The notes under the pieces were generated by a model. That model searched no databases. It was given only the letters and a program-made list of their open reading frames with translations, and was not told the origin of the DNA. The position numbers and the translations under genes were made by a program. This document shows positions 31,167 to 40,809 of a stretch of 64,000 nt of DNA, piece after piece; the first letter of the stretch is position 1, and every line of letters begins with the position of its first letter. The DNA is from Cryoendolithus antarcticus. Lineage: Eukaryota; Ascomycota; Dothideomycetes; Cladosporiales; Cladosporiaceae. The DNA lies in contig NAJO01000019.1 in assembly GCA_002077065.1 (NCBI GenBank), forward strand, positions 248,001 through 312,000, read 5' to 3'.

Positions 31167-34100
31167 ATGGCCTATCCAAACTCCTCGCCTGGCCCTGGAC
31201 GTCCACTCCTGGATCCCAGTCAAACAAGCATGGAGGGGACTACAAGCAACACCCCTCTCCCGGGCACTCCAGGACCGTCCACCGCCCGCAATGCCCCGCC
31301 AACACCCCACTCCGCCCGCCGCACTCCCTCTAGACAGACAACACCGCAAGCCGCTCCTTCCCCACGATTGAACAGGCAGCAGTCCCGCTCCTCTTTGCCC
31401 GGTCAGCACACTCCAGATCAAGCAGAGAAACGCCCAACACCCAAACGCTCCATTAGCAACCTGATCTCTGGCCTTAGGGAGGCACAGGCGACCATGAAGC
31501 CGATTGTAGAGCCAGTGGTGTTGACTGCACCGGACGTCGCGAAGATCCACTTTGCAAGCGAGCTGGCGCAGATGGAGGACGATGTAGTAGCGGAGACTCT
31601 AGTAGTGCTGCATGATGCTTGCTACGGGCACCGCTTTTCACGGCCGAAGACGAGCAAAGGCAATCTGGCTATGATCGTAGAGAGACCCGAGAGACTACAC
31701 GCTGGTGTGCTAGGAGCTGCGACTGCGTTTGTGAGGATGGGAGGGCATGAGCAGGGAGGAAGGCATGCGCCGCATCCAGAGAGGAAAATCGATGGGCCGC
31801 CGCCATTCAAGATTAGGCGGACTGCACGGGAGCTGGAGGTCACGAGTCCTTGTGTGACAAGTGTGCATGGGACTGCGTGGATGGGCGAGCTGAGGGGGAT
31901 GTGCGGACTAGCTGGGGAGAGGCTCGCAAAGGGGGAGAAGGAGCTAACTCGCTCGGCGTCGACTGATGGGATCGAGAAGCGAACGTTCCATCAGGGCGAT
32001 CTGTATCTGTCTCAGGAGTCGCTGCAGGCGTTTCAGGGCGCCCTCGGGGGTGTGGCAGATGCCGTGGATGCTGTATTCGACAGTAGGACCCAGACAAGTC
32101 GAGCCTTTGTCGCAGTCCGACCACCAGGCCATCACTGCAGCGCAGACTTCCCTTCTGGCTTTTGTTGGCTCAACAACGTGCATGTAGGGCTCGAGTATGC
32201 CGCGCAGACGCACGGACTGACCCACGCTGCAATTATTGACTTCGACCTGCACCATGGCGACGGCAGTCAGGCAATCACGTGGGAACGAAACGCCAAGAAC
32301 TATGTCAAGCGACAGAACGGCAAGCTCAATAAGTCGAAGCTGGGCCCAGACATCGGCTACTACAGTCTTCACGATATTAACAGCTATCCCTGTGAGCTGG
32401 GCGACGATGAAAAAGTGCAGGCAGCCAGCTTGTGCATCGAGAACGCGCACTGTCAATCGATCTGGAACGTACACCTGCAGACTTGGAAGTCGATTGATGA
32501 GTTCTGGCAGCTATACGAGGATCGATATCGAGTGCTCGTCGACAAGGCGCGAGTCTTTTTGCGCCATCACACAGAACGAGTGCGAAGTGAAGGTAAGGTG
32601 CAGCCCAAGGCCGCAATCTTCATCTCCGCTGGGTTCGATGCTTCCGAGTACGAAGGCGAAGGCATGCAGCGTCACAAAGTTAATGTGCCGACCGAGTTCT
32701 ATGCTCGCTTCACCAGTGATATCGTGCAGCTCTCTCAAGAGACTGGAAGTGGCTGCGATGGTCGCGTGGTCTCTGTGCTCGAAGGTGGCTATAGTGATCG
32801 AGCGCTCTGCAGTGGTGTGCTGAGCCATCTCTCCGGACTCTGCTTGCCGGAGACATCGATCACGAACTCGGCATATCCTCCGCAGCAGAGCGGGCTGGGA
32901 AGATCAATGCATGGTGCAAATGGTGCTCCGAGCCTTGAGCAGCAGCTCGACAGTATGTCGCTCAGCCATGGCAGCGGACTTGGTCGTTACGACCCCTCTT
33001 GGTGGTCCACTGCCAATCTCACCGCACTGGAGAACAAGATTCACCCTCCGCCTCCACCAGGTGCAGGCAAGAAAGTCCGCGTAGGCCAGCAACCAACGTA
33101 CGCCACGCCAACAGAGTCCTTCGCATACAAGGTCGTCGATGCGCAAAGATACGCTCGTACGATCTCTGGCACCATGCGAGAAGTTCCAGCCGAAGCTCGA
33201 CCGCCAACTCCACCACCGCCTGAAGTCGACTGGATCACCGCTGCCCAGGAACTTTCCAAATTGCTCATCCCGCAGGACCGTCAGACCTTTTCCTGTACAG
33301 CTGAAGAGCTCACGGGTCCGAAGGCTGAGAAGCGATTTGTCAGCCCTCCTACGATCGTCGAGGGAGACGCCGCTCGCCAACTGCGTACTCGCGCGACTAA
33401 GCCAGCGCGTGCAGGTAGCTCAGAGCATTTACACGTTGTGTCGAAGACCGATAGAAGGCGCACTATCGCGGAATTACCTTCTAGCACCGAAGCTGTACCG
33501 CAGGTCACTCAGCAGAGGCGCACGAGTCGCCGAAGTAGTATGGCGAGCACCATGAGCGTTCTGTCGGACCAGAGCGTAGCGCCTCCTATGTCTGCCGTTC
33601 CTGCTGTTCCTGCCCCAGGCGACATGGTTAATGGCGCGATGAGACCGCCTGCTGTGCCCAGGGTGACGGCGAAGCCGAGTGTGCAGGTCAAGAAGACCAG
33701 GTCGCCTGCGAAGCCAGCTGCAATGAGTAGGATCACGGATAGCGCCAGCGCGCCAGTGTCGCCTGCCGTAGGCTCACGGTCAGTGGAGAATGGGATGACG
33801 CTTGCGCCACAGCCACTTCCGACCGATGCGATGCCGACTTCGCCCACACCAGTGCAGCCCAACAACGTCTCCGACTTCGATGCTCTGGTAGCCAAGACGA
33901 GCAAGCTACGCTTGAACCCACCGATCTCAAAGGAAGAGCACGAGCGGAAGCTCAAGGAGAGGTTGGCGGCTGAGAGGCGTGCCAGCGCGCTAAAGGGTGC
34001 TGAGACTAGACGGCTGAATGCTGCGGCGCGGAAAGCTGCTATGGTTGCACCAGCCGAGGCGAAGAGCGCTACTGGTCTCACGCCGGCGCAGAAAGCGAGG

Positions 34101-34772
34101 CTGGGGCCACACGTGGGCAATGGCAAGCCACCAGCTCCAGTGGCGGCGGTTCAGACAACTTTTCAGAGCCCCCAAGCCACTGGCGTCAATTCTCCAACCG
34201 TGGCCGAGCCATTGGCGGTTACCTCGGTACAGGAGCCTACTCTAGCCGGTCCGTGGCCCATTGCTGATACAGATACTGCACCGCAACAGAACGCACATCC
34301 CGCCGCACCGGCTCCTCATGTACCATACCAGAAGCTGGAGCCACAGCCCCCAGCGCCGCCCTCGCCGCTTCGACCGCAGCAGGCGGAAGCAGCACCAGTG
34401 CCAGCCGACTCCACGCCCAACATTCCGCTACCGACCCCATCGTTGTTACCACAGACGCAAGAAGACGTGTATGATAGTCCTGCTCGCCAGCTTCTACGCG
34501 AAGAAGCCGTTGCTCAAGCTCATCCAGCGAACAGACATATCGACGCAAAGTCTTCGCCTGTGCGTGAGCTGAACGCGGAGATTCTTTCATACGGCGCATT
34601 ACCAGTCTGGAGTTCGACAGGCGCTATCCCCTTTGCCGCCCCACCGCCGTCTGCCGGCACTGAAAGGTCTGAGAACCAGGTGGCAGCCTCTACTGTCCAC
34701 CGCAGTAATGCAGGCGCAGAGGGCGAGGATGTCTGGGAGGTTCCGGTCACGCCTGCGCAGCCAGGAGTTTGA
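31167..34772 (+). CDS. HOS3: Hos3-type histone deacetylase with long disordered tail
   Basis: Single exon. I prefer ATG 31167 (MAYPNSSPGPG, 1201 residues); ATG 31050 would add 39 residues. A Pro/Thr-rich N-terminus of about 110 residues precedes the deacetylase domain: VVLHDACYGHRF, VERPERL, CVTSVHGTAWMG, FVAVRPPGHHCSADFPSGFCWLNNVHVG, AAIIDFDLHHGDGSQ, IGYYSLHDINSYPCE, AIFISAGFDASEYEGEG and VLEGGYSDRAL (some quoted in part). The double His, the DxDxHHGDG metal site and the late G-G-Y tyrosine are all present, so activity is expected. The insert between metal site and tyrosine is characteristic of fungal Hos3/HosB, larger than Rpd3/Hda1 core. The last 500-600 residues are Pro/Ala/Ser-rich and disordered. 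Substrate in yeast includes H2A, H2B and H4. Confidence 0.92.
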   Translation: MAYPNSSPGPGRPLLDPSQTSMEGTTSNTPLPGTPGPSTARNAPPTPHSARRTPSRQTTPQAAPSPRLNRQQSRSSLPGQHTPDQAEKRPTPKRSISNLISGLREAQATMKPIVEPVVLTAPDVAKIHFASELAQMEDDVVAETLVVLHDACYGHRFSRPKTSKGNLAMIVERPERLHAGVLGAATAFVRMGGHEQGGRHAPHPERKIDGPPPFKIRRTARELEVTSPCVTSVHGTAWMGELRGMCGLAGERLAKGEKELTRSASTDGIEKRTFHQGDLYLSQESLQAFQGALGGVADAVDAVFDSRTQTSRAFVAVRPPGHHCSADFPSGFCWLNNVHVGLEYAAQTHGLTHAAIIDFDLHHGDGSQAITWERNAKNYVKRQNGKLNKSKLGPDIGYYSLHDINSYPCELGDDEKVQAASLCIENAHCQSIWNVHLQTWKSIDEFWQLYEDRYRVLVDKARVFLRHHTERVRSEGKVQPKAAIFISAGFDASEYEGEGMQRHKVNVPTEFYARFTSDIVQLSQETGSGCDGRVVSVLEGGYSDRALCSGVLSHLSGLCLPETSITNSAYPPQQSGLGRSMHGANGAPSLEQQLDSMSLSHGSGLGRYDPSWWSTANLTALENKIHPPPPPGAGKKVRVGQQPTYATPTESFAYKVVDAQRYARTISGTMREVPAEARPPTPPPPEVDWITAAQELSKLLIPQDRQTFSCTAEELTGPKAEKRFVSPPTIVEGDAARQLRTRATKPARAGSSEHLHVVSKTDRRRTIAELPSSTEAVPQVTQQRRTSRRSSMASTMSVLSDQSVAPPMSAVPAVPAPGDMVNGAMRPPAVPRVTAKPSVQVKKTRSPAKPAAMSRITDSASAPVSPAVGSRSVENGMTLAPQPLPTDAMPTSPTPVQPNNVSDFDALVAKTSKLRLNPPISKEEHERKLKERLAAERRASALKGAETRRLNAAARKAAMVAPAEAKSATGLTPAQKARLGPHVGNGKPPAPVAAVQTTFQSPQATGVNSPTVAEPLAVTSVQEPTLAGPWPIADTDTAPQQNAHPAAPAPHVPYQKLEPQPPAPPSPLRPQQAEAAPVPADSTPNIPLPTPSLLPQTQEDVYDSPARQLLREEAVAQAHPANRHIDAKSSPVRELNAEILSYGALPVWSSTGAIPFAAPPPSAGTERSENQVAASTVHRSNAGAEGEDVWEVPVTPAQPGV

Positions 34773-35164
34773 TGGGGAGGTTTCTTGATTGATCGTTGGA
34801 ATATGAGATACCCCTAAGTACTCTTTGTAGTTCGTTGAAGTCTTTCCATCGGGTAGACGCCCGTAGAAGCTGGGAGGTGGCGTGCGATAGTATAAGGGAA
34901 GTCACGTAGGGGGTTGATCGCTCTTGCCTGCCAAGCAGACGACAGTCCTTCGTTCGCTGTTGCGTATAAAAGAACTTCTCGATCGATTTTCACTCCGGGT
35001 CAGTGACCAACACCACCAAGTCTACTTCTCCGTGGCGCAGCGCTCTCTGGCTTCTCGTGAGTATGTCGCGTAGTGTATCAGTATTGAACTGGTAGACTGA
35101 TCAATAAGATAGACAACCTCTATCACCAAGAGAACTCCCTTGTGACTTCACCCAAGTCACAACA
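34773..35164. promoter_or_regulatory. Promoter and 5' leader of the 56-residue gene
   Basis: A TATA box (TATAAAA, 34965-34971) lies 194 bases before ATG 35165. In between, a likely 5'-UTR intron runs 35057-35112 (GTGAGT, GACTGATCAA branch, GATAG). The combination argues for a regulated, well-expressed transcript from this small locus. Confidence 0.5.
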
Positions 35165-35401
35165 ATGGTACGTTTACCCCGCGGCAGTACGATGTCTACA
35201 GCGGTGCAATCAACTGACCCTGATGATATGTAGGCCTACGATTCCGACGAGTCTGCGTGCCTGGCACTGGCAATCGCATGGTGCAAGCTGCTGCGTACAG
35301 ATAGAGACGAGGTCGCGGCTACCATCGCGGAGATTGGTCTTGCGACATTTGGCAAAGAGCTGTGGACGCTCAGCCAGTCGAGAGCGAACGATAGATTCTG
35401 A
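35165..35401 (+). CDS. Small predicted protein, start codon alone on its exon
   Basis: Exon 1 is just ATG within CACAATG (35165-35167); a 66-base intron (GTACGT, AACTGACCC branch, ATGTAG) leads to exon 2 (35234-35401). The product is 56 residues: M-AYDSDESACLALAIAWCKLL, then a helical EVAATIAEIGLATFGKELWT and a short polar end. No family recognised. Support: TATA box, likely leader intron, good splice signals, in-frame stop right after a coherent amphipathic sequence. The frame without splicing is short and different. It converges on the LysM gene, whose stop lies about 80 bases away. The main doubt is length. Confidence 0.5.
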
Positions 35402-35484
35402 TGTCGTGAGGGAGTGATGGGGAGGTAGCGATGAGACGAGGGAGGCAGATGGCTGTGAGACGACAGCAGGTGTATTGACTTCAT

Positions 35485-37293
35485 TCAATCATCCTTCACT
35501 CCCTTACTCGCCTCCCTCTTCCTCACTTTAATCTGCCCAGCATCCCACCCCGAAGCTCTCAGCTCCGCAACGTGAGAGCCCTGCCTTCCCCTTCCCTCCT
35601 CATCACTCTCCTCTCCTCCAATCTCAAACTCATCAGTCATCTCGATCAAATCTCCCACATCTCCCCCTCCCATCCCCGGCTGACCCACACTAGTCCTCGC
35701 CGCACGACTCCTCTCCCCAGGCTCAACAGCGCCCTTAGCTTTACTAGCCACCCTCCGGACCCAGTGCTCAATGGCACCACCTACATGCTCCAAGTTTAGC
35801 GCATGCGCTACGTTGGGCGTTGCTATACCAGACCCGACAGGCGTGCCTGCATCGGTGTATAGAGGCATTTCGGGCGGGTAGAGGAATTGCTGATTCTTGG
35901 GTGGTGCGACATCGGGCAGGTGGCGGGCGAAGAGCGCGTTCAGGCTGTCTTGGCCTGGACCGGGGGAGCGTATGTCTGCGCTCATTGAGCCAACGCCTCC
36001 GGGGCCGATGAGGTAGGAGGGGAAGTAGCCAGTTGTTGCGTTGCTTAGCTTGCGCGTTCTGGGAGGGCGCTGTGGCGGGTCGGCTCGAGCTGGTGACATG
36101 GCTGGAAGGTTTGGGAGGTCTGGCACTGGAGCGCGGCTTAAGTCGAAGGAAGAAGAGGGCGTATTGAAGTCAGAGTAGCAGTTTTCTTTCCGCCGGGCGG
36201 GTGGGAAGTACCCGAGACTTTGGTGGGAGAGGCGGACGATTTCGGTTGGATTTGTGGCGGAGGGGAGGACGACCCAGGAGTCGTGATGCCATGGTGGCTC
36301 GATGTCAGCGTTCGAAACTGTGGTGGAGGACTGGCGGCGGTCGAAGATTGAAGGGTAGGTGGTATGGCCATTGGTGGTCGGCGTTATATCCTCTGCCTGG
36401 CCGGCCGCAAGTGCATCAGACTCGTCGCTCAGCAGATCGATAGCTTCTGGACCGGAGACTGGTCTCCCCTTGACTCCACATGCATCGACTGGGAGAACAA
36501 TGGCCTCTCGGCTGTGCACTGTATCATTCGGCCACATTCTGTTGGCCTTGCGTACTATATTAGCCGAGCAGTTGTACCTGATCGTGATCCCGGCAAGGGT
36601 GTCTGCTTTCTGCACGTGGTGGAGGTAGACAAGCGCTTCCCTATCATCGGGAGGAGCAGACGAAGATGTCACCTGATTGTCGTCCGAAGTACGCCGCTTG
36701 AACTTGCCCAGAGTATCTGCATAGCTCGAGTCCTGCTGAAGTAGCATATCCATCCTCTTTCGTGCTCGGACCGCGTTTTCGACATCTTGCTTTGATCCGG
36801 CTGCTAGATCATGGATCGCGGGAGCTGACGTCGGTCCCCAGCGTGTTACACTGCTTGCACGTCTTGTGAACTCCAGCTTGCTTAGTGGCTTGCGAGTACG
36901 CGGATCAGGCTGCCGTGGCGGTCCAGCAACGTCACTTCCTAGCAAGTCCGTGGCGATGCCCTGTAGCGCAGACCACGAGTTTCCCCACAGTCCTGCCAGT
37001 GCTGATGGACTTTGCCCGCGCCCGTTCAAGGATTCCACGCCCGTGCCTCTAGCAAGCACACTGTTGCCCAGCCTGTCATCCCGCCTGGAGCTCCCAGGCC
37101 TACTGAGACGCTCCGCAGGTATCGGACTGGCATCTCTACTGGTGAGTCGACTCCCTCTCGGAGGACTACTCGGATCCGAGACTAGCTCCTCCCCATCGTC
37201 CAAGCCTGATATCAGCCGCCTAGTCCTTGGTCGCAATGCTGAGGCGTGACCAGTCGCAGGCGTTGAGCTGGTCCGAGCATTTCCAGACTGCAT
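35485..37293 (-). CDS. Intracellular LysM-domain protein
   Basis: Single exon, 602 residues. One LysM domain at about 224-270: YLHHVQKADTLAGITIRYNC, then ANIVRKANRMWPNDTVHSRE and AIVLPVD. There is no signal peptide, and the rest is Ser/Pro/Arg-rich and disordered with acidic patches near the C-terminus (EMTDEFEIGGEESDEEG). The position and motif (VQKADTLAGITI..Y, N-x2-R-KAN-MW) match the cytosolic LYSMD1/2-type proteins of fungi and animals and not the secreted chitin-binding effectors. Function is unknown in fungi; a membrane-trafficking or protein-binding role is guessed for the family. Confidence 0.85.
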   Translation of the reverse strand: MQSGNARTSSTPATGHASALRPRTRRLISGLDDGEELVSDPSSPPRGSRLTSRDASPIPAERLSRPGSSRRDDRLGNSVLARGTGVESLNGRGQSPSALAGLWGNSWSALQGIATDLLGSDVAGPPRQPDPRTRKPLSKLEFTRRASSVTRWGPTSAPAIHDLAAGSKQDVENAVRARKRMDMLLQQDSSYADTLGKFKRRTSDDNQVTSSSAPPDDREALVYLHHVQKADTLAGITIRYNCSANIVRKANRMWPNDTVHSREAIVLPVDACGVKGRPVSGPEAIDLLSDESDALAAGQAEDITPTTNGHTTYPSIFDRRQSSTTVSNADIEPPWHHDSWVVLPSATNPTEIVRLSHQSLGYFPPARRKENCYSDFNTPSSSFDLSRAPVPDLPNLPAMSPARADPPQRPPRTRKLSNATTGYFPSYLIGPGGVGSMSADIRSPGPGQDSLNALFARHLPDVAPPKNQQFLYPPEMPLYTDAGTPVGSGIATPNVAHALNLEHVGGAIEHWVRRVASKAKGAVEPGERSRAARTSVGQPGMGGGDVGDLIEMTDEFEIGGEESDEEGRGRQGSHVAELRASGWDAGQIKVRKREASKGVKDD

Positions 37294-38382
37294 TGCTGGC
37301 GCTGCTCTATCGCTTGATCATGTATCACTCGGAACGGCATTGGTGTCTCCTGTGCGTGGGTGGGAAGAATGTCAGATTGCGGCGGCGCGCTTAACGGTGC
37401 TAAGCTCGTGACAGATGGGGCAATGAGTGCGGCATTGCTCTACGCTTTGGCGAAACGATAATAGAGTACAGACTGGTGCATTTGCTTCTAGACGTACCGA
37501 CTCAATTTACCTGTCCTTGCATCGACGTGGACCTGCCCTCGTGGTTGTCGTCGGCACTTGCGTCATGCGGTCGCCGACCGTTGAGCCGTTCGGCCCGTGC
37601 CCCAGCCCTACGATAACTGTTACCTCTCACGATCCGACTACATGATCTGTCCTGGCCTTCGCAGACCACATCAGATGGCGGATACGAACGAGACTATCCA
37701 CTTTGCGACTATTCAATCCTGCACCCAACATAATATCCTCGTCAGCTCCCTCTAGCAAACTGGGATAAGACGATGACCATCGTCTTGTGCTTGCACAGTC
37801 ACCTGGACCGCCTCTCCACATCCGGCCGTCACTGGAGAGGCTGTAATCTGACTTGTTCGAGTACTTTTGCCCCATCAATCTGTGATTGTTGAATCGACGG
37901 CATGTTGATGTCACGGGGTAGTTCTGGTCTCTGCTCCGATGTCTGCATCAGACTTCAGGCGCGACGCCGGGTCCAAGATTATTGCTGACAGCTGTTGATC
38001 GCTACCATCAGTGTTGCCCACTCGTGTTTCAGGAAGAGGTACTCTGAGCCTCCACTCGATCCTCCGTAGAACACACCACATTGCATGTATTAGGGACTGT
38101 TGTGGGACGCTCTCCACGTGTGGCAGCAATGCAACTGTCCAGCTTATAGCAGTTTGCTTGTTAGTAGTACGTTCATGGCTCTTGCAATGGTCAGATGCCC
38201 CGATGCTTGTGGTTCGAGGTCAGCACTCGAGGCGCGAGGTTGGGCACAACGTCACATCAACTGTGTCACCTACAGGCTCAAGATGTTCGATTATATACAT
38301 GCAGTGGAAGGTACGATTTCGCCATACACAAGATTGACAGACATACAGAATTCCAACTTATCACAACAGGATCGAAAAAACA
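37294..38382. other. Intergenic region, nothing recognised
   Basis: 1.09 kb between the LysM start (left) and the DUF1275 start (right). A long plus frame that enters here (38100-39050) is only real downstream of about 38760, where it is the second half of the DUF1275 gene. Confidence 0.5.
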
Positions 38383-39143
38383 ATGTCGAAGTTCTTCCAC
38401 CAGATCGACATGAACAGCACTGCAAGCAGCATCAGCGTGGCGAAATCGAGCCGAACAAGATATCTCTGCCAGAACCTGCGTGTCAATCTCCTGCTGGAAC
38501 TGCAGCTTCTCCTCCTGACTTTCAGCATCGGTATACAAGACGCAATCGCCATGCCCATCCTACACTGCATAACCTCAATGCAGACGGGCAACACGATGAC
38601 TCTCGCGCTCGCAGCCTCCGGCTTCACAGTAGACGGCACCTGCTTAGCGAACGTCGGGATCAGTCAGGCTGCCTTCGCCCTTGGCGCATATCTTACAGGT
38701 CGAATCGGCAACGTGATCGGTCCAAAGCGACGAGACTACTTGCTGCTGAGCCACTTTATGTAGACATGATGGTCTTCGGTGCAGCACTTCTCATGACTTT
38801 CGAACAGAGTGTCAATGTGGACTCACGCATATGGTCGACGATTGCACTGCTTGCATTCTCATCAGGGGCGCAGATTGCTTCGATTCGCCCGATGCGAGTA
38901 GATGAGATTTCGACTTCTATGGCCACTGCCGCCTGGGTTGACCTTCTCATCGACCCGGACCTGTACGCGAGGAACAACGTCCCTCGCAACTGTCGATGCG
39001 CGTTCTTTCTTGCGCTGTACGGCGGAAGCATTGCAGGCGGCTTCATGTGAACGTCGACTACGTTAATTTGCTTGGCTGCCGGGAAATTACTAGTCACATT
39101 GACCCTGTTATTGAATCCCGCCGACGTTCAGGATCTGCGATGA
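38383..39143 (+). pseudogene. DUF1275 (YoaK-like) membrane protein, broken by a frameshift and a TGA
   Basis: Starts at ATG 38383 with LELQLLLLTFSIGIQDAIAM, HCITSMQTGNTMTLALAASG and ALGAYLTGRIGNVIGPKRRD, the fungal DUF1275 pattern, then stops at TAG 38761-38763 directly after LLLSHFM. The homology carries on in another frame from about 38764 (VDMMVFGAALLM, STIALLAFSSGAQIASIRPMR, DEISTSMATAAWVDLLIDPD, RNNVPRNCR) and is then cut by an in-frame TGA at 39048-39050, after which the last part reads ICLAAGKLLVTLTLLLNP to the true end at 39143. No GT-AG intron can bridge either break. The amino-acid conservation in all three pieces suggests recent loss. An assembly error is the alternative for the frameshift, less so for the TGA. 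Confidence 0.75.
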
Positions 39144-39575
39144 GATATCCAGCAATCCTTGAGGAAACATGGTCAGCGGAACTTATACGTGCGAGCAAGC
39201 CAGGCTGTGAGACAAAGGCAAGACGCTTATACACTATAGCGCTATCTATACTACCTGCTCAACCTTCTCGATCGAATCAACGACCTGCTCAGTGAGCAGT
39301 ATGGTGTCTCCGAGGACGGGAGACGATGATATCCTACCGCACCATACGATGGTCTCGTCAAAGGATGGAGGCGAGCAGATATGTGAAACTCTCGATGACC
39401 GTCAGATTGAAAACCGCTGTGCCGAAGGCCCGCACGCCTTGTGAGGCCGTCACGGTCACTGTGGCGCTGGGTGCAGCACTGGTCGCTGCACTGCTTGCTG
39501 AGCTGGGCATTGAAGCACTGTTCGCTGTGTTGGCCGTGCTGCGTATGACCTGCGTGGACTGCGCTGCTAGGGTCA
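39144..39575. other. Region between DUF1275 remnant and Cys-rich gene; holds an out-of-frame Ser/Thr tail
   Basis: On the minus strand 39358-39621 encodes a Ser/Thr/Ala-rich stretch ending in a hydrophobic segment (FNLTVIESFTYLLASIL), in a different frame from the gene to its right. It looks like the lost GPI-anchor-type end of that gene. Confidence 0.45.
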
Positions 39576-40357
39576 CTATGCTTGATAGCTTGCTTGATGA
39601 GCTCGACGTCGAGGTTGCCACTTCGAGAATCGTACTCTTATTGTGTAAATGGTGGTCGAAGACGAACTGGACCCATCGCCTATGGCACTGGACCCCGTGG
39701 AAGTAACGGCGCTAGTGGATCTTGCGGTCCATGTCCTGAGTACGGTCACTGTGTCCGACGGCCGTGCTTTGAAGCAGTCGAAGTTTGAGAAGGAACTAGA
39801 GATCACATAGGTTCCGCAGTACGGGTACGCGGCATCGCTGTCAGGCAAGTGTCAGTATCTTACAGATCCACAGGAATCGGCTATGACTAACTCGCAGTAC
39901 AAGGTGTTTGGGCTTGAAGAGCAGGCTGCACCGCAACCTTGACTGTAGTCCCGGCACGTAGTCAAGACCCCACAAGCGTATGGAGCAGTGCTGCCCGCGG
40001 AGGTTCTAGTACTCGTGCAGCATCCGAACAATGGTGGGTCGTTGTAGAAGCCGCACACATTGGGAGCGTCGCAATCCAGTGGCTGGGCTGGTTCTAATCA
40101 GCCTTCCCCGCTCGAGCGTGCTTGTTGAAGAACTTGGGTGACCCACAGAAATCACCATCGACATATCCACATCTAGTATTGAAACTACGCTTGACAATAG
40201 CGTTGGCAATTACGGCAGGCGCCTGCGTTGGCATCGGAGACCAACCCAGAGGATTGATGTCGTACTGTCCCATGCGCGTGGAGGTAGCTGCCCTAGCTGA
40301 AGGACATAGCGCGATCACGAGTAGACTCTGCAGAAGCTGCACATACTCCACACCCAT
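39576..40357 (-). CDS. Cys-rich secreted protein, probably frameshifted near its C-terminus
   Basis: Three exons: 40147-40357, 39892-40087, 39576-39837; introns 59 and 53 bases (the second has a GTTAGT donor). A signal peptide (MGVEYVQLLQSLLVIALCP) is followed by CGYVDGDFSQPLDCDAPNVC, FGCCTS, YACGVLTTCRDYSQGCGAAC, NTLYCDDAAYPYCGTYV and SNFDCF. The order CGY-VDGD ... C..C ... GCC ... TTC ... YC matches a common fungal family of surface proteins that continue into a Ser/Thr-rich stalk. Here the frame ends at YQA-stop (222 residues), but the expected Ser/Thr stalk and hydrophobic end continue in another frame from about 39630 to 39358. A 1- or 2-base indel is therefore likely. Function unknown; cell surface or apoplast inferred. 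Tandem with the next gene. Confidence 0.6.
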
Positions 40358-40407
40358 GGTTGCTAAGTAAATGCCGTGAAGTGTTACAGAGTGGAAACGA
40401 GCAAGGC

Positions 40408-40809
40408 TCAGCAGCGACCGCTGCAAGCAAGCGAGGTTGCATTGTCGGTACGATCTAAGCAGGTCGTTGCCCGCGGACAGTTGTTGACATCTGTGCAGCA
40501 ACCTGGACCAAATCTCCCATTCGCTACCGCTGTATACGCGCAGAACGCAGGTAGGTCGCAAGTTATTGGTCTGCCGTAGTCTTCTTCAATGTAGCCGCAG
40601 GTTTGGAAGTTCTCTCCAACTTGTCTTGCGAACAATAGGTCGTGTTGCGCGTAGCCATGGCGTTGCAGAGAGGCACTAGCGGTGACGGTGGAGACTTGCA
40701 AAGTGGTCTGGAAGTTGCTTTGCGTCGCGTGAGGCTGGAAGACAAGTGACTGCGCGAATATCGCGAGAAGTGGGGTAACAAGCCCTAGCGTAGCGGTTGT
40801 AGTGCACAT
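40408..40809 (-). CDS. Short Cys-rich secreted protein, paralogue of its downstream neighbour
   Basis: Single exon, 133 residues. The N-terminus is a likely signal peptide (TLGLVTPLLAIFAQSLVF). The mature part has CGYIEEDYGRPITCDLPAFC, GPGCCTD, CPRATTCLDRTD and ends SLACSGRC-stop. This corresponds to the first half of the Cys-rich domain of the gene at 39576-40357, whose ATG lies 50 bases downstream of this stop. The second half (YC ... C) and any anchor are absent. Either it is a natural short secreted form or a truncated duplicate. Cysteine spacing is preserved. Role unknown; small Cys-rich secreted proteins are often involved in surface or host contact, but nothing here proves it. Confidence 0.55.
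   Translation of the reverse strand: MCTTTATLGLVTPLLAIFAQSLVFQPHATQSNFQTTLQVSTVTASASLQRHGYAQHDLLFARQVGENFQTCGYIEEDYGRPITCDLPAFCAYTAVANGRFGPGCCTDVNNCPRATTCLDRTDNATSLACSGRC

Noticed and set aside
30709..31333. Val/Gly-rich and Thr-rich frames near 30.7-31.3 kb
   Set aside because: Shadows of the N-terminus of atp23 and the start of hos3 in other frames; low complexity comes from codon repeats.
38100..38760. Left part of a long plus-strand open frame
   Set aside because: Before about 38760 it is a shadow of the DUF1275 first frame; only its right part is homologous.
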